From contig CANMQH010000023.1 in NCBI GenBank assembly GCA_947499935.1, positions 1 through 57,965 on the forward strand: 57,965 nucleotides of DNA, in the 5' to 3' direction. The DNA comes from an uncultured Algibacter sp. (GTDB lineage Bacteria > Bacteroidota > Bacteroidia > Flavobacteriales > Flavobacteriaceae). Positions within the stretch are counted from its first letter, which is position 1; every line of letters starts with the position of its first letter. The notes under the pieces were generated by a model. That model searched no databases. It was given only the letters and a program-made list of their open reading frames with translations, and was not told where the DNA came from. Of the stretch, positions 1-8,761 are shown in pieces. Made by a program: the position numbers and the translations under genes.

Positions 1-47
1 TGTTGTGAAATGCGAAGGAAATTTAAATCATTTTGAAACTTAAAAAA

Positions 48-71
48 ATGGCCGGAATTTCTTCCGACCAT
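48..71 (-). terminator. Rho-independent terminator of ilvE
   Basis: Ten-base stem (one G:U pair) with a 4-base loop. On the minus strand it is followed by a run of seven T. It lies about 64 bases past the ilvE stop codon, so it most likely ends that transcript. Confidence 0.7.
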
Positions 72-134
72 GACTACCAAAAGGTCGCTTTTTTTATTAA
101 TTTCTCTTTCAAATGAAAGTTATAAGATAAGTTT

Positions 135-1199
135 TTAAGCTTCATACCTCCAACCAAATGGGTCTTCGGCTTTGTTAGTTTGTATATCTGTGATGCGCTT
201 TTTTAAATAGCTAGCATACGTTTTGTCTAGTTTAGGTAATTCGTAATCAGCATCTTTATATCCAAATCCTGCAATTGGCGAAATAACAGCTGCTGTACCT
301 GCTCCAAACATTTCTTTAAGTGTGCCGTTCTTGGCAGCTTCAACCACTTCTTTAACCGATATTTTTCTAACTTCTACAGGTATATTTTCAGCTTTAGCAA
401 GCTCTATAATACTTTTACGTGTAATACCATCTAAAATCCTATCACTTGTAGGTCCAGTAATTAACGTATCGTTTATACGAATAAAAATATTCATGGCACC
501 AGCTTCTTCAATATATTCATGGTTGTTATCATCTGTCCAAATAACTTGTTGGTAACCTTTTTCTACAGCCAATTGTGTAGGGTAAAATTGCCCAGCATAA
601 TTACCTCCAGCTTTAGCAAAACCTACACCACCATTAGCAGAACGCGAATATGTTTCTTCAATTAAAACTCTAACTTCTCCCGAAAAATATGCGCCAGATG
701 GTGCTGTACATATAATAAATTTATAAGCATCGGCAGGCGAGGCATGAAATCCTTTTCCAGAGGCAAATATAAACGGACGTATGTATAACGAACTCCCTTG
801 ATTTGTAGGAATCCAATCTTTATCAATATCCAACAATGTTTTAAGACCTTCCATAAAATAATCTTCTGGTAATTCTGGAATAGCCAATCGTTTAGATGAA
901 ATGTTTAAACGTTTAAAGTTGTCTAGAGGACGAAACAACCAAGCCTTACCATCGGTATCTTTGTAAGCTTTCATACCTTCAAAAACCGATTGACCATAAT
1001 GAAAAATCTTGGCAGAAGGATCTAATGTAATGGCTTGATAAGGGACAATTTTTGGAGCATGCCATTTTCCGTCTTTATAGTCACATTCTAACATGTGATC
1101 CGAAAAAACGTCTCCAAATTTTAAATTATCAAAATCTACATCATTAATTTTTGTAGCTTCAGTCTTTATAATTTCTATATTATTCGTTAAAGTACTCAT
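135..1199 (-). CDS. ilvE: Branched-chain-amino-acid aminotransferase
   Basis: PLP-dependent class IV aminotransferase that interconverts valine, leucine and isoleucine with their 2-oxo acids using glutamate/2-oxoglutarate; cytosolic. The 354-residue length fits the IlvE type II family. Visible family features are the FHYGQSVFEGMKAY segment near residue 65, the PLP-lysine region GVGFAKAGGNYAG near residue 192, and EEAGAMNIF near 232. A terminator lies downstream. A TAAATTTG box (TAnnTTTG, a flavobacterial -7 element) sits about 24 bases upstream of the start. It is transcribed alone, divergent from the DUF4920 gene. Confidence 0.95.
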   Translation of the reverse strand: MSTLTNNIEIIKTEATKINDVDFDNLKFGDVFSDHMLECDYKDGKWHAPKIVPYQAITLDPSAKIFHYGQSVFEGMKAYKDTDGKAWLFRPLDNFKRLNISSKRLAIPELPEDYFMEGLKTLLDIDKDWIPTNQGSSLYIRPFIFASGKGFHASPADAYKFIICTAPSGAYFSGEVRVLIEETYSRSANGGVGFAKAGGNYAGQFYPTQLAVEKGYQQVIWTDDNNHEYIEEAGAMNIFIRINDTLITGPTSDRILDGITRKSIIELAKAENIPVEVRKISVKEVVEAAKNGTLKEMFGAGTAAVISPIAGFGYKDADYELPKLDKTYASYLKKRITDIQTNKAEDPFGWRYEA

Positions 1200-1222
1200 A
1201 CGCTTATCATTATTTATAAGTA

Positions 1223-1230
1223 CAAATTTA
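1223..1230 (-). promoter_or_regulatory. Candidate flavobacterial -7 box of ilvE
   Basis: TAAATTTG on the minus strand matches the Bacteroidota -7 consensus TAnnTTTG and lies 24 bases before the ilvE ATG. No clear TTG -33 element is visible at the usual distance, so support is moderate. Confidence 0.4.
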
Positions 1231-1294
1231 AATAAAACGTTTTTAAAAAAGAGTATATTTACATAAATCGTTTAAAATTGTAATATCATAGATA

Positions 1295-1798
1295 ATGAAG
1301 TCAATTAGCGTAATAGCCCTGTGTCTTTTAATGTTATTTTCTTGTAAAGATAAGCCAAAAAACGAGCCTAAAAATATGGTAAAAGTAACAAGAGCATCGT
1401 ATAAACTTTATGGCAAAGATATGATTGTAGAAGATGCTATAGCGGCTAAATCTATGGTGCCTCATTATCAAACCATGTATGTTGGCGATAGTGTTCCTTC
1501 AAAAATAATGGGGAAGGTTAAACAAGTATGCCAAGCTAAAGGCTGTTGGATGCGTTTAGATTTAGAAGACGATAAAACTATAATGGTTAAATTTAAAGAC
1601 TATGGCTTTTTTGTTCCCAAAGATATTTCTGGTAAGCAGGTTATTGTAAATGGTAAAGCTTTCGTTAAAGAAGTTTCTATAGAAGAACAGCAACATTATG
1701 CTAAAGATGCGGGAAAATCAGAATCTGAAATAGCAAGTATAGTTAAATCTAATAAAACGTATTTGTTTGAGGCCGATGGTGTTTTAATAGCAAAATAA
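1295..1798 (+). CDS. DUF4920 domain lipoprotein
   Basis: A 167-residue exported protein. The N-terminus is a lipoprotein signal with lipobox LFSC (Cys about 17) followed by a Lys-rich linker. The remainder matches my memory of the flavobacterial DUF4920 family, including QVCQAKGCWMRLDLEDDKTIMVKF with a C-x4-C pair near residues 76-81 and a following VNGKAFVKEVS strand. The fold is probably a small OB-like beta barrel. The function is not established; the paired cysteines could bind metal or form a disulfide. It is upstream of mnmD on the same strand. Confidence 0.8.
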   Translation: MKSISVIALCLLMLFSCKDKPKNEPKNMVKVTRASYKLYGKDMIVEDAIAAKSMVPHYQTMYVGDSVPSKIMGKVKQVCQAKGCWMRLDLEDDKTIMVKFKDYGFFVPKDISGKQVIVNGKAFVKEVSIEEQQHYAKDAGKSESEIASIVKSNKTYLFEADGVLIAK

Positions 1799-1857
1799 TA
1801 TAGAACCCTTTCTACTTTTTATAAAAACAATATTTTAGATTTTATAATAATTAACAC

Positions 1858-2559
1858 ATGAAACGAGAAGTCGTAATTACAGCTGATGGTTCGTCTACCA
1901 TACATCTACCAGATTGGGATGAGCAATACCATTCTAAACACGGAGCAATACAAGAAGCTTACCATGTTTTTATAACTCATGGATTACGTTATTTTGTTTC
2001 TAAAAAAACATCATCTACAGACATTGGTTTAAATAAACATGAAAATGATATTTCTATTTTAGAGATAGGGTTTGGTACAGGTTTAAATGCGTTTATTACA
2101 CTTTTAGAAGCTGAAACTTTAAAACAATCTATTAATTATGTTGGTGTAGAAGGCTACCCTGTTGATTTAAATGAAATTAAGCAATTAAATTATGTTAAAG
2201 AGTTGGGGGCAGCTAAATATGAATCTTTGTTTGATAACATTCACTCTGTTTCTTGGGATGAAAAGCATGTGGTTTCTAATTCGTTTTCACTTATAAAGCA
2301 GAATAAGTTTTTTTCTGAAATTAACGATATAAATGCATTCAATATCATTTATTTTGATGCCTTTGGCGCTCGGGTTCAACCAGAATTATGGACAGAATCT
2401 ATTTTTCTAAAAATGTATAATGCTTTAAAACCAAAAGGGATTATAGTTACTTATGCTGCAAAAGGCAGTGTGCGTCGTGCTATGCAAGCTGTAGGTTTTA
2501 TTGTTGAAAGACTTCCTGGACCACCAGGAAAACGTGAGATGTTAAGAGGTACTAAATAA
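1858..2559 (+). CDS. mnmD: tRNA 5-methylaminomethyl-2-thiouridine methyltransferase, MnmD type
   Basis: SAM-dependent methyltransferase of the MnmD/DUF752 family. It catalyses the last methylation of mnm5s2U at wobble position 34 of some tRNAs. The SAM-binding motif ILEIGFGTGLNAF lies near residue 70. The conserved acidic motif IIYFDAFGARVQPELW lies near 165, and the C-terminal signature LPGPPGKREMLRG is intact. At 233 residues it is the stand-alone methyltransferase, without the FAD oxidase domain fused in Escherichia coli MnmC. mnmE in this window acts earlier in the same modification pathway. Confidence 0.92.
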   Translation: MKREVVITADGSSTIHLPDWDEQYHSKHGAIQEAYHVFITHGLRYFVSKKTSSTDIGLNKHENDISILEIGFGTGLNAFITLLEAETLKQSINYVGVEGYPVDLNEIKQLNYVKELGAAKYESLFDNIHSVSWDEKHVVSNSFSLIKQNKFFSEINDINAFNIIYFDAFGARVQPELWTESIFLKMYNALKPKGIIVTYAAKGSVRRAMQAVGFIVERLPGPPGKREMLRGTK

Positions 2560-2682
2560 TTTTAATTTTTATAAGGTTGATTGCTTTCAGGCATAAAGGT
2601 TTAACTAATGCTATACGTTTGTTAAACCTTATATAAAACTCTAGTAAACGGTATATTCATTTCGTAATTTTATAAAAAAAAC

Positions 2683-3588
2683 ATGCGAGTTTTAATAACG
2701 GGTGCAACTGGTTTAATAGGGCAGGAAATCGTAAAAGTATGTCATGAAAATAATATTGATGTTAATTTCCTAACAACGAGTAAATCTAAAATTACAGAAA
2801 AAGAGAACTATAAAGGTTTTTATTGGAATCCAAGAAAAAATGAGATAGATACCCGTTGTTTTAAAGATGTTGATACCATAATTCATTTAGTAGGTGCTTC
2901 TATTTCAAAACGCTGGACAGCATCCTACAAAAACGACATTATTTCTAGCCGTACTGATACAACGGCATTACTTGTTAATACTTTAAAAAACGAAACGCAT
3001 ACGGTACAACACGTTATATCTGCTAGTGCCATAGGGTTTTATCCAGATTCTTTAACAAATTACTACGATCAAAATTTTGATGAGGTTAGTGCCTCTTTTC
3101 TAGGACAGGTCGTTAAATTATGGGAGCAAGCTGTTGACGAGTTTTCTGCATTAAATATATCAGTTTCAAAAATTAGAATAGGTTTAGTGTTATCTAATAA
3201 CGGAGGCGCTTTGCCAGAAATAGTAAGACCTGTAAAGTTTGGTGTTGGTGCTGCTTTTGGTCATGGAAGACAATGGCAATCTTGGATTCATATTAACGAC
3301 TTAGCAAATATGTTTTACTATGTTTTAAAGTTTAAATTAAACGGTATTTATAATGGTGTTGCACCCAATCCTGTAAGTAATAAAGAAATGACTAAAACTA
3401 TTGCAGATGTCATAAATAAACCTATGTTTTTACCAAATATTCCTAAGTTTATGATGAAGCTTATTTTAGGTGAAATGCATATCCTATTATTCGAAAGTCA
3501 GCGTGTTAGCTCTAAAAAAATAGGAGATAAGGGCTTTAATTTTAAGTATAACTATGTAAAACCTGCTTTAGAAGAATTATTAGCGTAA
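2683..3588 (+). CDS. TIGR01777 family epimerase/reductase
   Basis: Extended short-chain dehydrogenase of 301 residues with the NAD(P)-binding motif TGATGLIGQEIV at residues 7-18. It has the DUF1731-type C-terminus (MMKLILGEMHILLFESQRVSSKKI) that defines the TIGR01777/YfcH family, plus the usual VGASISKRWT segment near residue 72. The substrate is unknown for the whole family. It follows mnmD on the same strand after a 123-base gap and converges on the next gene. Confidence 0.88.
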   Translation: MRVLITGATGLIGQEIVKVCHENNIDVNFLTTSKSKITEKENYKGFYWNPRKNEIDTRCFKDVDTIIHLVGASISKRWTASYKNDIISSRTDTTALLVNTLKNETHTVQHVISASAIGFYPDSLTNYYDQNFDEVSASFLGQVVKLWEQAVDEFSALNISVSKIRIGLVLSNNGGALPEIVRPVKFGVGAAFGHGRQWQSWIHINDLANMFYYVLKFKLNGIYNGVAPNPVSNKEMTKTIADVINKPMFLPNIPKFMMKLILGEMHILLFESQRVSSKKIGDKGFNFKYNYVKPALEELLA

Positions 3589-3624
3589 AACTATGCACAA
3601 CAACAAACGTATTCGTTAAAAACG

Positions 3625-3981
3625 CTATGAATTTAAAAAATATATTAATAAACAAGCCAAAAGAATAAGAACAAAAATAATAGATAATTTAGAGTTTTTG
3701 GTTTTTATAAAATGAGCGCCTTTTTTGTTTTTTTGATTAGAGTTGTTGGAAGATAAACTAACATCCTGTTTAATATTATCAGGACTTATTTTATTAACAT
3801 CAAAAGGTTGTAAATCATAAAAGTCTGATTTTTCACTTAAATTATCTATAATATCCTTAGCTTCTTTCAACCCTATTTTCGCTTCTTCCCTAACAAATTT
3901 AATGGCTCTAAGCTTACTATCGTTCATTAAATTAATAACTTTCGATTTATTAATTTTTACATTATTAATTGTAATGTCCAT
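3625..3981 (-). CDS. Ribosomal L7/L12 C-terminal-like membrane protein
   Basis: A 118-residue protein. Residues about 28-50 (REEAKIGLKEAKDIIDNL) resemble the C-terminal domain of ribosomal protein L7/L12, known in several non-ribosomal Bacteroidota proteins. A polar linker follows, then one C-terminal membrane helix (LSIIFVLILLACLLIYFL, about 98-116), so it is probably tail-anchored with the L12-like domain in the cytoplasm. The function is unknown. Confidence 0.7.
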   Translation of the reverse strand: MDITINNVKINKSKVINLMNDSKLRAIKFVREEAKIGLKEAKDIIDNLSEKSDFYDLQPFDVNKISPDNIKQDVSLSSNNSNQKNKKGAHFIKTKNSKLSIIFVLILLACLLIYFLNS

Positions 3982-4067
3982 AGGTGTTTTAGTTTAGATA
4001 TTTTTAGTAGTGATATAAAACTTAAGTTAGTAAAATAAAGCGTTATTGTAAGTTTTACAAGTTGGTT

Positions 4068-5375
4068 TTATCCATTTAGAGCCTCTTTATAAACTTTTAA
4101 ACACCGCTCTCTAGCCATTTTATGGTCTACCATGGGAGTAGGGTAGGTAAGTTCTTGAAAATCTGACACCCATTTTTTTATATAATTAAGTTCTTTGTCA
4201 AACTTATCTATTTGTGTTGTAGGATTAAATATTCTAAAATATGGTGCAGCATCTACACCGCAACCCGCAACCCATTGCCAGTTACCAATGTTACTAGACA
4301 TATCGTAATCATGTAGTTTTTCGGCAAAGTAAGCTTCTCCCCAACGCCAATCTATTAGTAAATGTTTACACAAAAAACTACCAACAAGCATGCGTACGCG
4401 ATTGTGCATAAACCCCGTTTGGTTTAACTGGCGCATTCCAGCATCTACTAGGGGGTAACCTGTTTTACCTTCACACCACAGTTTAAATTCTTTATCGTTA
4501 TTTCGCCATTCAATACGTTCGTATTTAGGTTTAAAACTTGCCTTGGAAGTATGTGGAAAATGCCACAGAATATGCATAAAAAATTCTCTCCAAATCAACT
4601 CTTGCCAAAAAATTTCATTTTTTTCAGCAATAGCTTTTTTTACCATTTTACGAATACTTACTGTCCCAAACCGTAAATGAGGTCCAAGTTTAGATGTTGA
4701 ATCTTTTGCTGGAAAATTGCGTGTAGCTTCATAGTCTTTAATAAGGTTAGGTGTAACGATATAATCTACTATGGTTTGTTTAGATTTTTTAAACCCAATA
4801 TCAGCTAAGCTTAAATTTGGTAAGTCATTATTTTTTATCAAATTATTTTTAAGAGGGCTTGTGTCGTAAATTTCAAGATTATAAGACTTAAATTTTTCTT
4901 TCCATTTTTTCATATATGGTGTGTAAACCACATATGGCGTCCCATCTGCTTTTGTTATGTCGTCTTTTTCAAAAACAACTTGATCTTTAAATGTTTTTAA
5001 GGTAACACCATTTTTTTTTAAAAACGCTTCTATGTTTTTATCACGTGTTTTAGCATAAGGCTCATAATCATGGTTCGTGTAAACACTTTGTATATTATGG
5101 TCTTTAATTAATGATTTATAAATATCTAAAGGCTTACCGTGGTAGATTGCTAAACTACTATTATTTTCTTTTTTAAGCGTTTTACGCATATCTTGTAATG
5201 TATTGTGTATAAACGTAACACGTGCATCATCTTTTGGAAGCTGTTCTAAAATTTCGGAATCGAAAATAAATATAGGTAAAATAGGATGTTGACTTTGTAA
5301 AGCCTTATAAAACCCTAAATTATCATCTAATCGTAAATCGCGACGAAACCAAAAAATATTTATAGGTTGACTCAT
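4068..5375 (-). CDS. phrB: Deoxyribodipyrimidine photolyase (class I)
   Basis: FAD-dependent light-driven DNA repair enzyme of 435 residues. The N-terminal antenna-binding domain begins with IFWFRRDLRLDDN. The C-terminal FAD domain carries LGPHLRFGTVSIR, WREFFMHILWHFP, GYPLVDAGMRQLNQTGFMHNRVRM and the WQWVAGCGVDAAPYFRIFNP region typical of class I CPD photolyases. It is the last gene of the minus-strand light-damage block, 48 bases downstream of the SRPBCC gene. Confidence 0.93.
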   Translation of the reverse strand: MSQPINIFWFRRDLRLDDNLGFYKALQSQHPILPIFIFDSEILEQLPKDDARVTFIHNTLQDMRKTLKKENNSSLAIYHGKPLDIYKSLIKDHNIQSVYTNHDYEPYAKTRDKNIEAFLKKNGVTLKTFKDQVVFEKDDITKADGTPYVVYTPYMKKWKEKFKSYNLEIYDTSPLKNNLIKNNDLPNLSLADIGFKKSKQTIVDYIVTPNLIKDYEATRNFPAKDSTSKLGPHLRFGTVSIRKMVKKAIAEKNEIFWQELIWREFFMHILWHFPHTSKASFKPKYERIEWRNNDKEFKLWCEGKTGYPLVDAGMRQLNQTGFMHNRVRMLVGSFLCKHLLIDWRWGEAYFAEKLHDYDMSSNIGNWQWVAGCGVDAAPYFRIFNPTTQIDKFDKELNYIKKWVSDFQELTYPTPMVDHKMARERCLKVYKEALNG

Positions 5376-5423
5376 TTTTTATTTTGAATAGTTAATCTTT
5401 AATACTAAATGTTAAGAAAAGTA

Positions 5424-5885
5424 TTAATATGTTCCGTACAATGCCTCTAGTTTTTCTTTTCTGTAGCTAAAAATTTCTTCTAATTTTGGTTTAACTAAAA
5501 AAGGGTGTACCAATTGACCAAGAATACCAAAAGGGACTTTATAATCAATAATATCTTCCATTTCTACACCACCTTCAATTTCTTTTATAAAATGTTTATG
5601 GTGCCATAGTGCATAAGGGCCAAAGCGTTGTTCGTCTACAAAATACTGTTTGTCTACACTATGCGTTATTTCTGTAACCCATTTGGTTTTTATACCTAGA
5701 ATTGGTGTTACAATATATTGTATAATTTGTCCAGGATACATGGGGCGATCTGCACCGCTTAAGATGTTAAAACCCATATAATCTGGAGTAATGGTTTTAA
5801 GGTTTTTAGGGTCTGATAAAAAAGCCCAAGCTTGATCGATAGAAATTGGTAAATTTTGTTTTTTATGAAATGTATATATTTTCAT
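5424..5885 (-). CDS. SRPBCC family protein
   Basis: A 153-residue protein of the START/Bet v1-like superfamily. It begins with the common pattern of a hydrophobic ligand-binding fold (LPISIDQAWAFLSDPKNLKTITP) and continues with EITHSVDKQYFVDEQRFGPYALWHHKHF. Genes of this type commonly neighbour photolyases in flavobacteria, as here. The ligand is unknown. Confidence 0.8.
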   Translation of the reverse strand: MKIYTFHKKQNLPISIDQAWAFLSDPKNLKTITPDYMGFNILSGADRPMYPGQIIQYIVTPILGIKTKWVTEITHSVDKQYFVDEQRFGPYALWHHKHFIKEIEGGVEMEDIIDYKVPFGILGQLVHPFLVKPKLEEIFSYRKEKLEALYGTY

Positions 5886-5930
5886 TGATATTGGAAATTA
5901 TTTTATTTTAAGTATATGCAGTTAGTTATC

Positions 5931-6392
5931 TTAATTATTAAAAAAGATAAAACCATTTAGAGAAGTTGCGATACAAAGCCAAATAAAATAAGGTAGAATA
6001 AGTATCGTTTTGATTTTCATGTCTGATTTAAATAAGAACATAAACGTAGCAATAATAGCGGTTAGTAATACGATTATTGTTAACCCTAATCCTATAAAAT
6101 GTTTATTAAAAAAGATATAATTCCATATTATATTTAAAAGTACTTGTGTGGTGAATAATGTAATGACTCTTAGAGTAGTTTTTTTTCTATATAAAAATGC
6201 CATATAAACAGAAAAGCATAGCATTATAGATGTCCAAGCTACTCCAAATACCCAACCAGGCGGAGTCCAAGGTGCTTTATTTAAATTTAAATACCAGCTT
6301 GTTAGCGGACCATGGTTCATGAGCCAACTGCCAATACCTAAAGCGCCAAAATTAATAACTAAAAATACAATAATGTACTTTGTTAATTTCAT
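5931..6392 (-). CDS. tspO: TspO/MBR family tryptophan-rich sensory protein
   Basis: Five-helix membrane protein of 153 residues. The family signature is visible as WYLNLNKAPWTPPGWVFGVAWTSIM near residues 33-57, followed by NIIWNYIFF. Bacterial TspO proteins bind porphyrins and are linked to oxidative and light stress, which fits this block. Its start overlaps the stop of the upstream DUF6435 gene as ATGA, indicating translational coupling. Confidence 0.9.
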   Translation of the reverse strand: MKLTKYIIVFLVINFGALGIGSWLMNHGPLTSWYLNLNKAPWTPPGWVFGVAWTSIMLCFSVYMAFLYRKKTTLRVITLFTTQVLLNIIWNYIFFNKHFIGLGLTIIVLLTAIIATFMFLFKSDMKIKTILILPYFIWLCIATSLNGFIFFNN

Positions 6393-6556
6393 TGTTTTAA
6401 AGTATCAATTTGTTTTAAAACCTGATCGGCTTCCTCATATTTTTTATCACTTTCAGACCTATTAATACTAGATAGGGCATGCCATTCTTTCATGAGGGCT
6501 TTATATTTATCTTGAAGTTTTTCTAACTCCGATTTCTTTTTAAACAATCCGAACAT
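6389..6556 (-). CDS. DUF6435 / Lacal_2735 family small protein
   Basis: A 55-residue protein beginning MFGLFKKKSELEKLQDKYK and ending LKQIDTLKQ. This is the characteristic flavobacterial Lacal_2735 (DUF6435) pattern: an amphipathic MFGLFK start followed by a charged helical hairpin. It starts 5 bases after the glutathione peroxidase stop and its TGA overlaps the tspO ATG (ATGA). The function is unknown. Confidence 0.8.
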   Translation of the reverse strand: MFGLFKKKSELEKLQDKYKALMKEWHALSSINRSESDKKYEEADQVLKQIDTLKQ

Positions 6557-6561
6557 AAGCT

Positions 6562-7104
6562 TTAGTTTAAATGTTTTGTTATTTTTGAACTTGATGGACT
6601 AGTAGATGAAAAATAATAATCTACTAATTGACCATTTGGGTCTATTAAGTATTTTTGAAAATTCCATTTAACAGAAGAATCTTTGGCACCATTATTAACT
6701 TTTTGAGTAAGCCAAGTATAAAGTTTATGCTGGTTTTTACCTTTAACATCAATTTTTTCTGTTATTGGAAATGTGACACCATAGTTTAATTCGCAAAACG
6801 ATGCTATAGTATTAGCGTCTCCTGGCTCTTGACTTCCAAATTGATTACATGGTATGCCTATAATTTCAAGTTTTTCACTGTAATGCTCGTACAAATCTTG
6901 CAATTGTTTGTATTGTGATGTAAAACCACATTTTGAAGCAACATTAACAAAAAGAATGTGTTTTCCTTTTAGTTTATGTAAATCCATAGGCTTTCCTTGT
7001 AGCGTGTTTATTTTTATATCGTAAATAGAATTTACATTCAATATGTTAGCGTTGTTTTTAGATTTAGAAAATAACGTTGCTAAAAATGCTTTAAAAGGAT
7101 CCAT
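6562..7104 (-). CDS. Glutathione peroxidase family thiol peroxidase
   Basis: Reduces hydroperoxides; bacterial members usually take electrons from thioredoxin rather than glutathione. The peroxidatic Cys59 lies in NVASKCGFTSQY. The motif GIPCNQFGSQEPG supplies Cys86 (likely resolving) and Gln88, and the catalytic Trp/Asn are in KWNFQKYL near 147. At 180 residues it has about 25 extra N-terminal residues compared with minimal enzymes, without a clear signal peptide. It lies between the SDR gene (6-base gap) and the DUF6435 gene. Confidence 0.9.
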   Translation of the reverse strand: MDPFKAFLATLFSKSKNNANILNVNSIYDIKINTLQGKPMDLHKLKGKHILFVNVASKCGFTSQYKQLQDLYEHYSEKLEIIGIPCNQFGSQEPGDANTIASFCELNYGVTFPITEKIDVKGKNQHKLYTWLTQKVNNGAKDSSVKWNFQKYLIDPNGQLVDYYFSSTSPSSSKITKHLN

Positions 7105-7109
7105 AACAT

Positions 7110-7793
7110 TTATATTTTAAAACTAACAATGCCACAATCCATTTCAAATATTTGACCAGAAAGTGAAGCCGCTTTGTCTGATAATAAAAAATCTGCCATA
7201 TCAGCAACTTCATCGGGAGCTAGAAACTTTTTAAGTGGGTGTCTCTCGGTAATATTCTCTATCATTTTATCATTTCTTAAAAGTTTAGAGGCTAATGTAG
7301 TGTTTGTAACTGTTGGTGCTATGGCATTTACGCGTATGTTGGGTGCTAGTTCAGCCCCCAAAGATTTTACTAAACCTTCTACACCAGATTTGGATGTCGC
7401 TACACTGGCATGAAAAGGCATGCCTAGTTTAGCAGCTACAGTGCTAAAAAGTAATATAGCTGGCTTGTTGCCATTTTTAAGTTTAGGCAAATAGGTTTGT
7501 ATAGCTTTTACAGCACCAAGAACATTAATTTCAAAATCATTTTTAAAATCATCAAGACTAAGACGCGATATGGGTTTTAAGTTAATACTGCCTGGGCAGT
7601 ATACTAAACCATCTGCGTGTTCAATTTGTGGTAAATCGTCTTTAATAATGTCGCAATCGTAGTGAGTTAAATTAGCATGCTTATGTTCTGGAGCAGTTCT
7701 GCTAATATTTACGACGTTATGAGTGTTTACTAATTTATGTATAATGGCATTTCCAATGCCCTTACTTCCACCTACTACAATAATTGTTTTCAT
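7110..7793 (-). CDS. SDR family oxidoreductase lacking the usual catalytic tyrosine
   Basis: Short-chain dehydrogenase of 227 residues. The Rossmann motif is VVGGSKGIGNAI at residues 6-17, and the C-terminal pattern ends LSDKAASLSGQIFEMDCG. In the active-site helix the sequence reads HASVATSKSGVEGL. The Lys of YxxxK is present, but the position four residues before it is Val, not Tyr. The enzyme may therefore use another residue or be non-catalytic. Its linkage to photolyase and peroxidase genes suggests a role in the light-stress block. The substrate is unknown. Confidence 0.85.
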   Translation of the reverse strand: MKTIIVVGGSKGIGNAIIHKLVNTHNVVNISRTAPEHKHANLTHYDCDIIKDDLPQIEHADGLVYCPGSINLKPISRLSLDDFKNDFEINVLGAVKAIQTYLPKLKNGNKPAILLFSTVAAKLGMPFHASVATSKSGVEGLVKSLGAELAPNIRVNAIAPTVTNTTLASKLLRNDKMIENITERHPLKKFLAPDEVADMADFLLSDKAASLSGQIFEMDCGIVSFKI

Positions 7794-7817
7794 ATGGTTT
7801 TCAGGGCATTGTTTTTT

Positions 7818-8033
7818 TTATGGCCTGCCCTTTAGCCTTTTTTCTATTTTTTGTTTAATAACAGTTAATCGTTTCATGAGATCCATAATTTCTGGATCTT
7901 TTTCTTCTTTATATACTGTATTTAAGCTTAATATTAAGTCTTTTACTTCTCTAGAAGATTCGATGCGCTCACTTGTTGTTTTAAAAGTATGTTTACGCTG
8001 TTCAAATTCTAAAGCTCTATCAATAATCTCCAT
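7818..8033 (-). CDS. Small conserved helical protein, tandem paralogue 1
   Basis: A 71-residue charged protein (MEIIDRALEFEQRKHTF...KQKIEKRLKGRP). It aligns end to end with the next gene upstream, sharing ALEFE, SREVK/AKxLIL and MKRLTVIK plus EKRLKG, so the two are tandem duplicates. It is predicted to be all-helical, with no signal or membrane segment. I do not recognise a domain. Its place inside the photolyase block suggests a stress role. Confidence 0.7.
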   Translation of the reverse strand: MEIIDRALEFEQRKHTFKTTSERIESSREVKDLILSLNTVYKEEKDPEIMDLMKRLTVIKQKIEKRLKGRP

Positions 8034-8196
8034 AATTTTTTTAATCTTTAATCTTATTTATAATCGATGCGGAAAGCATATTCCACAATTTGCCAATATA
8101 ATAAAATCTGTGAGATATATGGTTTTTATAGAGAAATATTATATAAAAATTAATAGTTTATGCTTAAACAAGCTTGTTTTGTTTAATATATATTTA

Positions 8197-8421
8197 CTAA
8201 GCAGTTAGAGGTGCTCCTTTTAGGCGTTTTTCTACTTTCCTTTTAATTACGGTTAAACGTTTCATGATATCCATGATTTTTACATCTTTCTTGATTTTAT
8301 ATATTTCATTTAAACCTAAAATAAGAGATTTTGCTTCTCTAGAAATTTTAACTCTATCACTAGTTGACAGTGATCTCATTTTTGTTTTTTCAAATTCCAG
8401 AGCTTTATCAATAATATCCAT
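8197..8421 (-). CDS. Small conserved helical protein, tandem paralogue 2
   Basis: A 74-residue protein starting MDIIDKALEFEKTKMRS. It is clearly paralogous to the 71-residue protein 164 bases downstream; the blocks SREAKSLILGLNEIYK and IMKRLTVIKRKVEKRLKG correspond. No known domain is recognised. Confidence 0.7.
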   Translation of the reverse strand: MDIIDKALEFEKTKMRSLSTSDRVKISREAKSLILGLNEIYKIKKDVKIMDIMKRLTVIKRKVEKRLKGAPLTA

Positions 8422-8488
8422 AATTTGTTTTTTTATATCGTTAATTCTATGTTGTTTTTACTCAATTATTACACACGTATTGTACTTG

Positions 8489-8761
8489 TTATCGTTTAGA
8501 GATGTTATTGTGTGTTATTTGTTTTTGTCTGCTACACTTAAAGCGTCCTTTTTCAAAAGTTCTTAATTTTTCGTGCTTTGTTTTTCTGCCTTGAACACGC
8601 TTACGCCACATTTTAAAACTACGAGCTTTCATTTCTGTACGCATCAGTTCAATAACTTGTTGCTCTTTTAAACCAAACTGAAAATTAATAGCTTCAAACG
8701 TGGTACGGTCTTCCCAAGCCATTTCTATTATTCTATCAATTTCGTTAATGGTTAAACTCAT
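8489..8761 (-). CDS. TIGR03643 family protein
   Basis: A 90-residue basic protein. The segment LTINEIDRIIEMAWEDRTTFEAI followed by FGLKEQQVIELMRTEMKARSFKMWRKRVQGRKTKH is the diagnostic TIGR03643 pattern, an HTH-like helical region with a basic tail. This family is habitually encoded beside photolyase/cryptochrome genes. Its biochemical role is unknown; the fold and charge would allow nucleic-acid binding (inference). Its start overlaps the stop of the 142-residue gene by four bases. Confidence 0.85.
   Translation of the reverse strand: MSLTINEIDRIIEMAWEDRTTFEAINFQFGLKEQQVIELMRTEMKARSFKMWRKRVQGRKTKHEKLRTFEKGRFKCSRQKQITHNNISKR

Noticed and set aside
8164-8186. AAACAAGCTTGTTT palindrome between the two small paralogues
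   Set aside because: Only 14 bases, without a T tract or second copy. It could be chance in AT-rich DNA.
7723-8208. A 161-codon plus-strand frame
   Set aside because: It is antisense to the SDR start and the 71-residue gene, with Cys/Phe-rich shadow composition.
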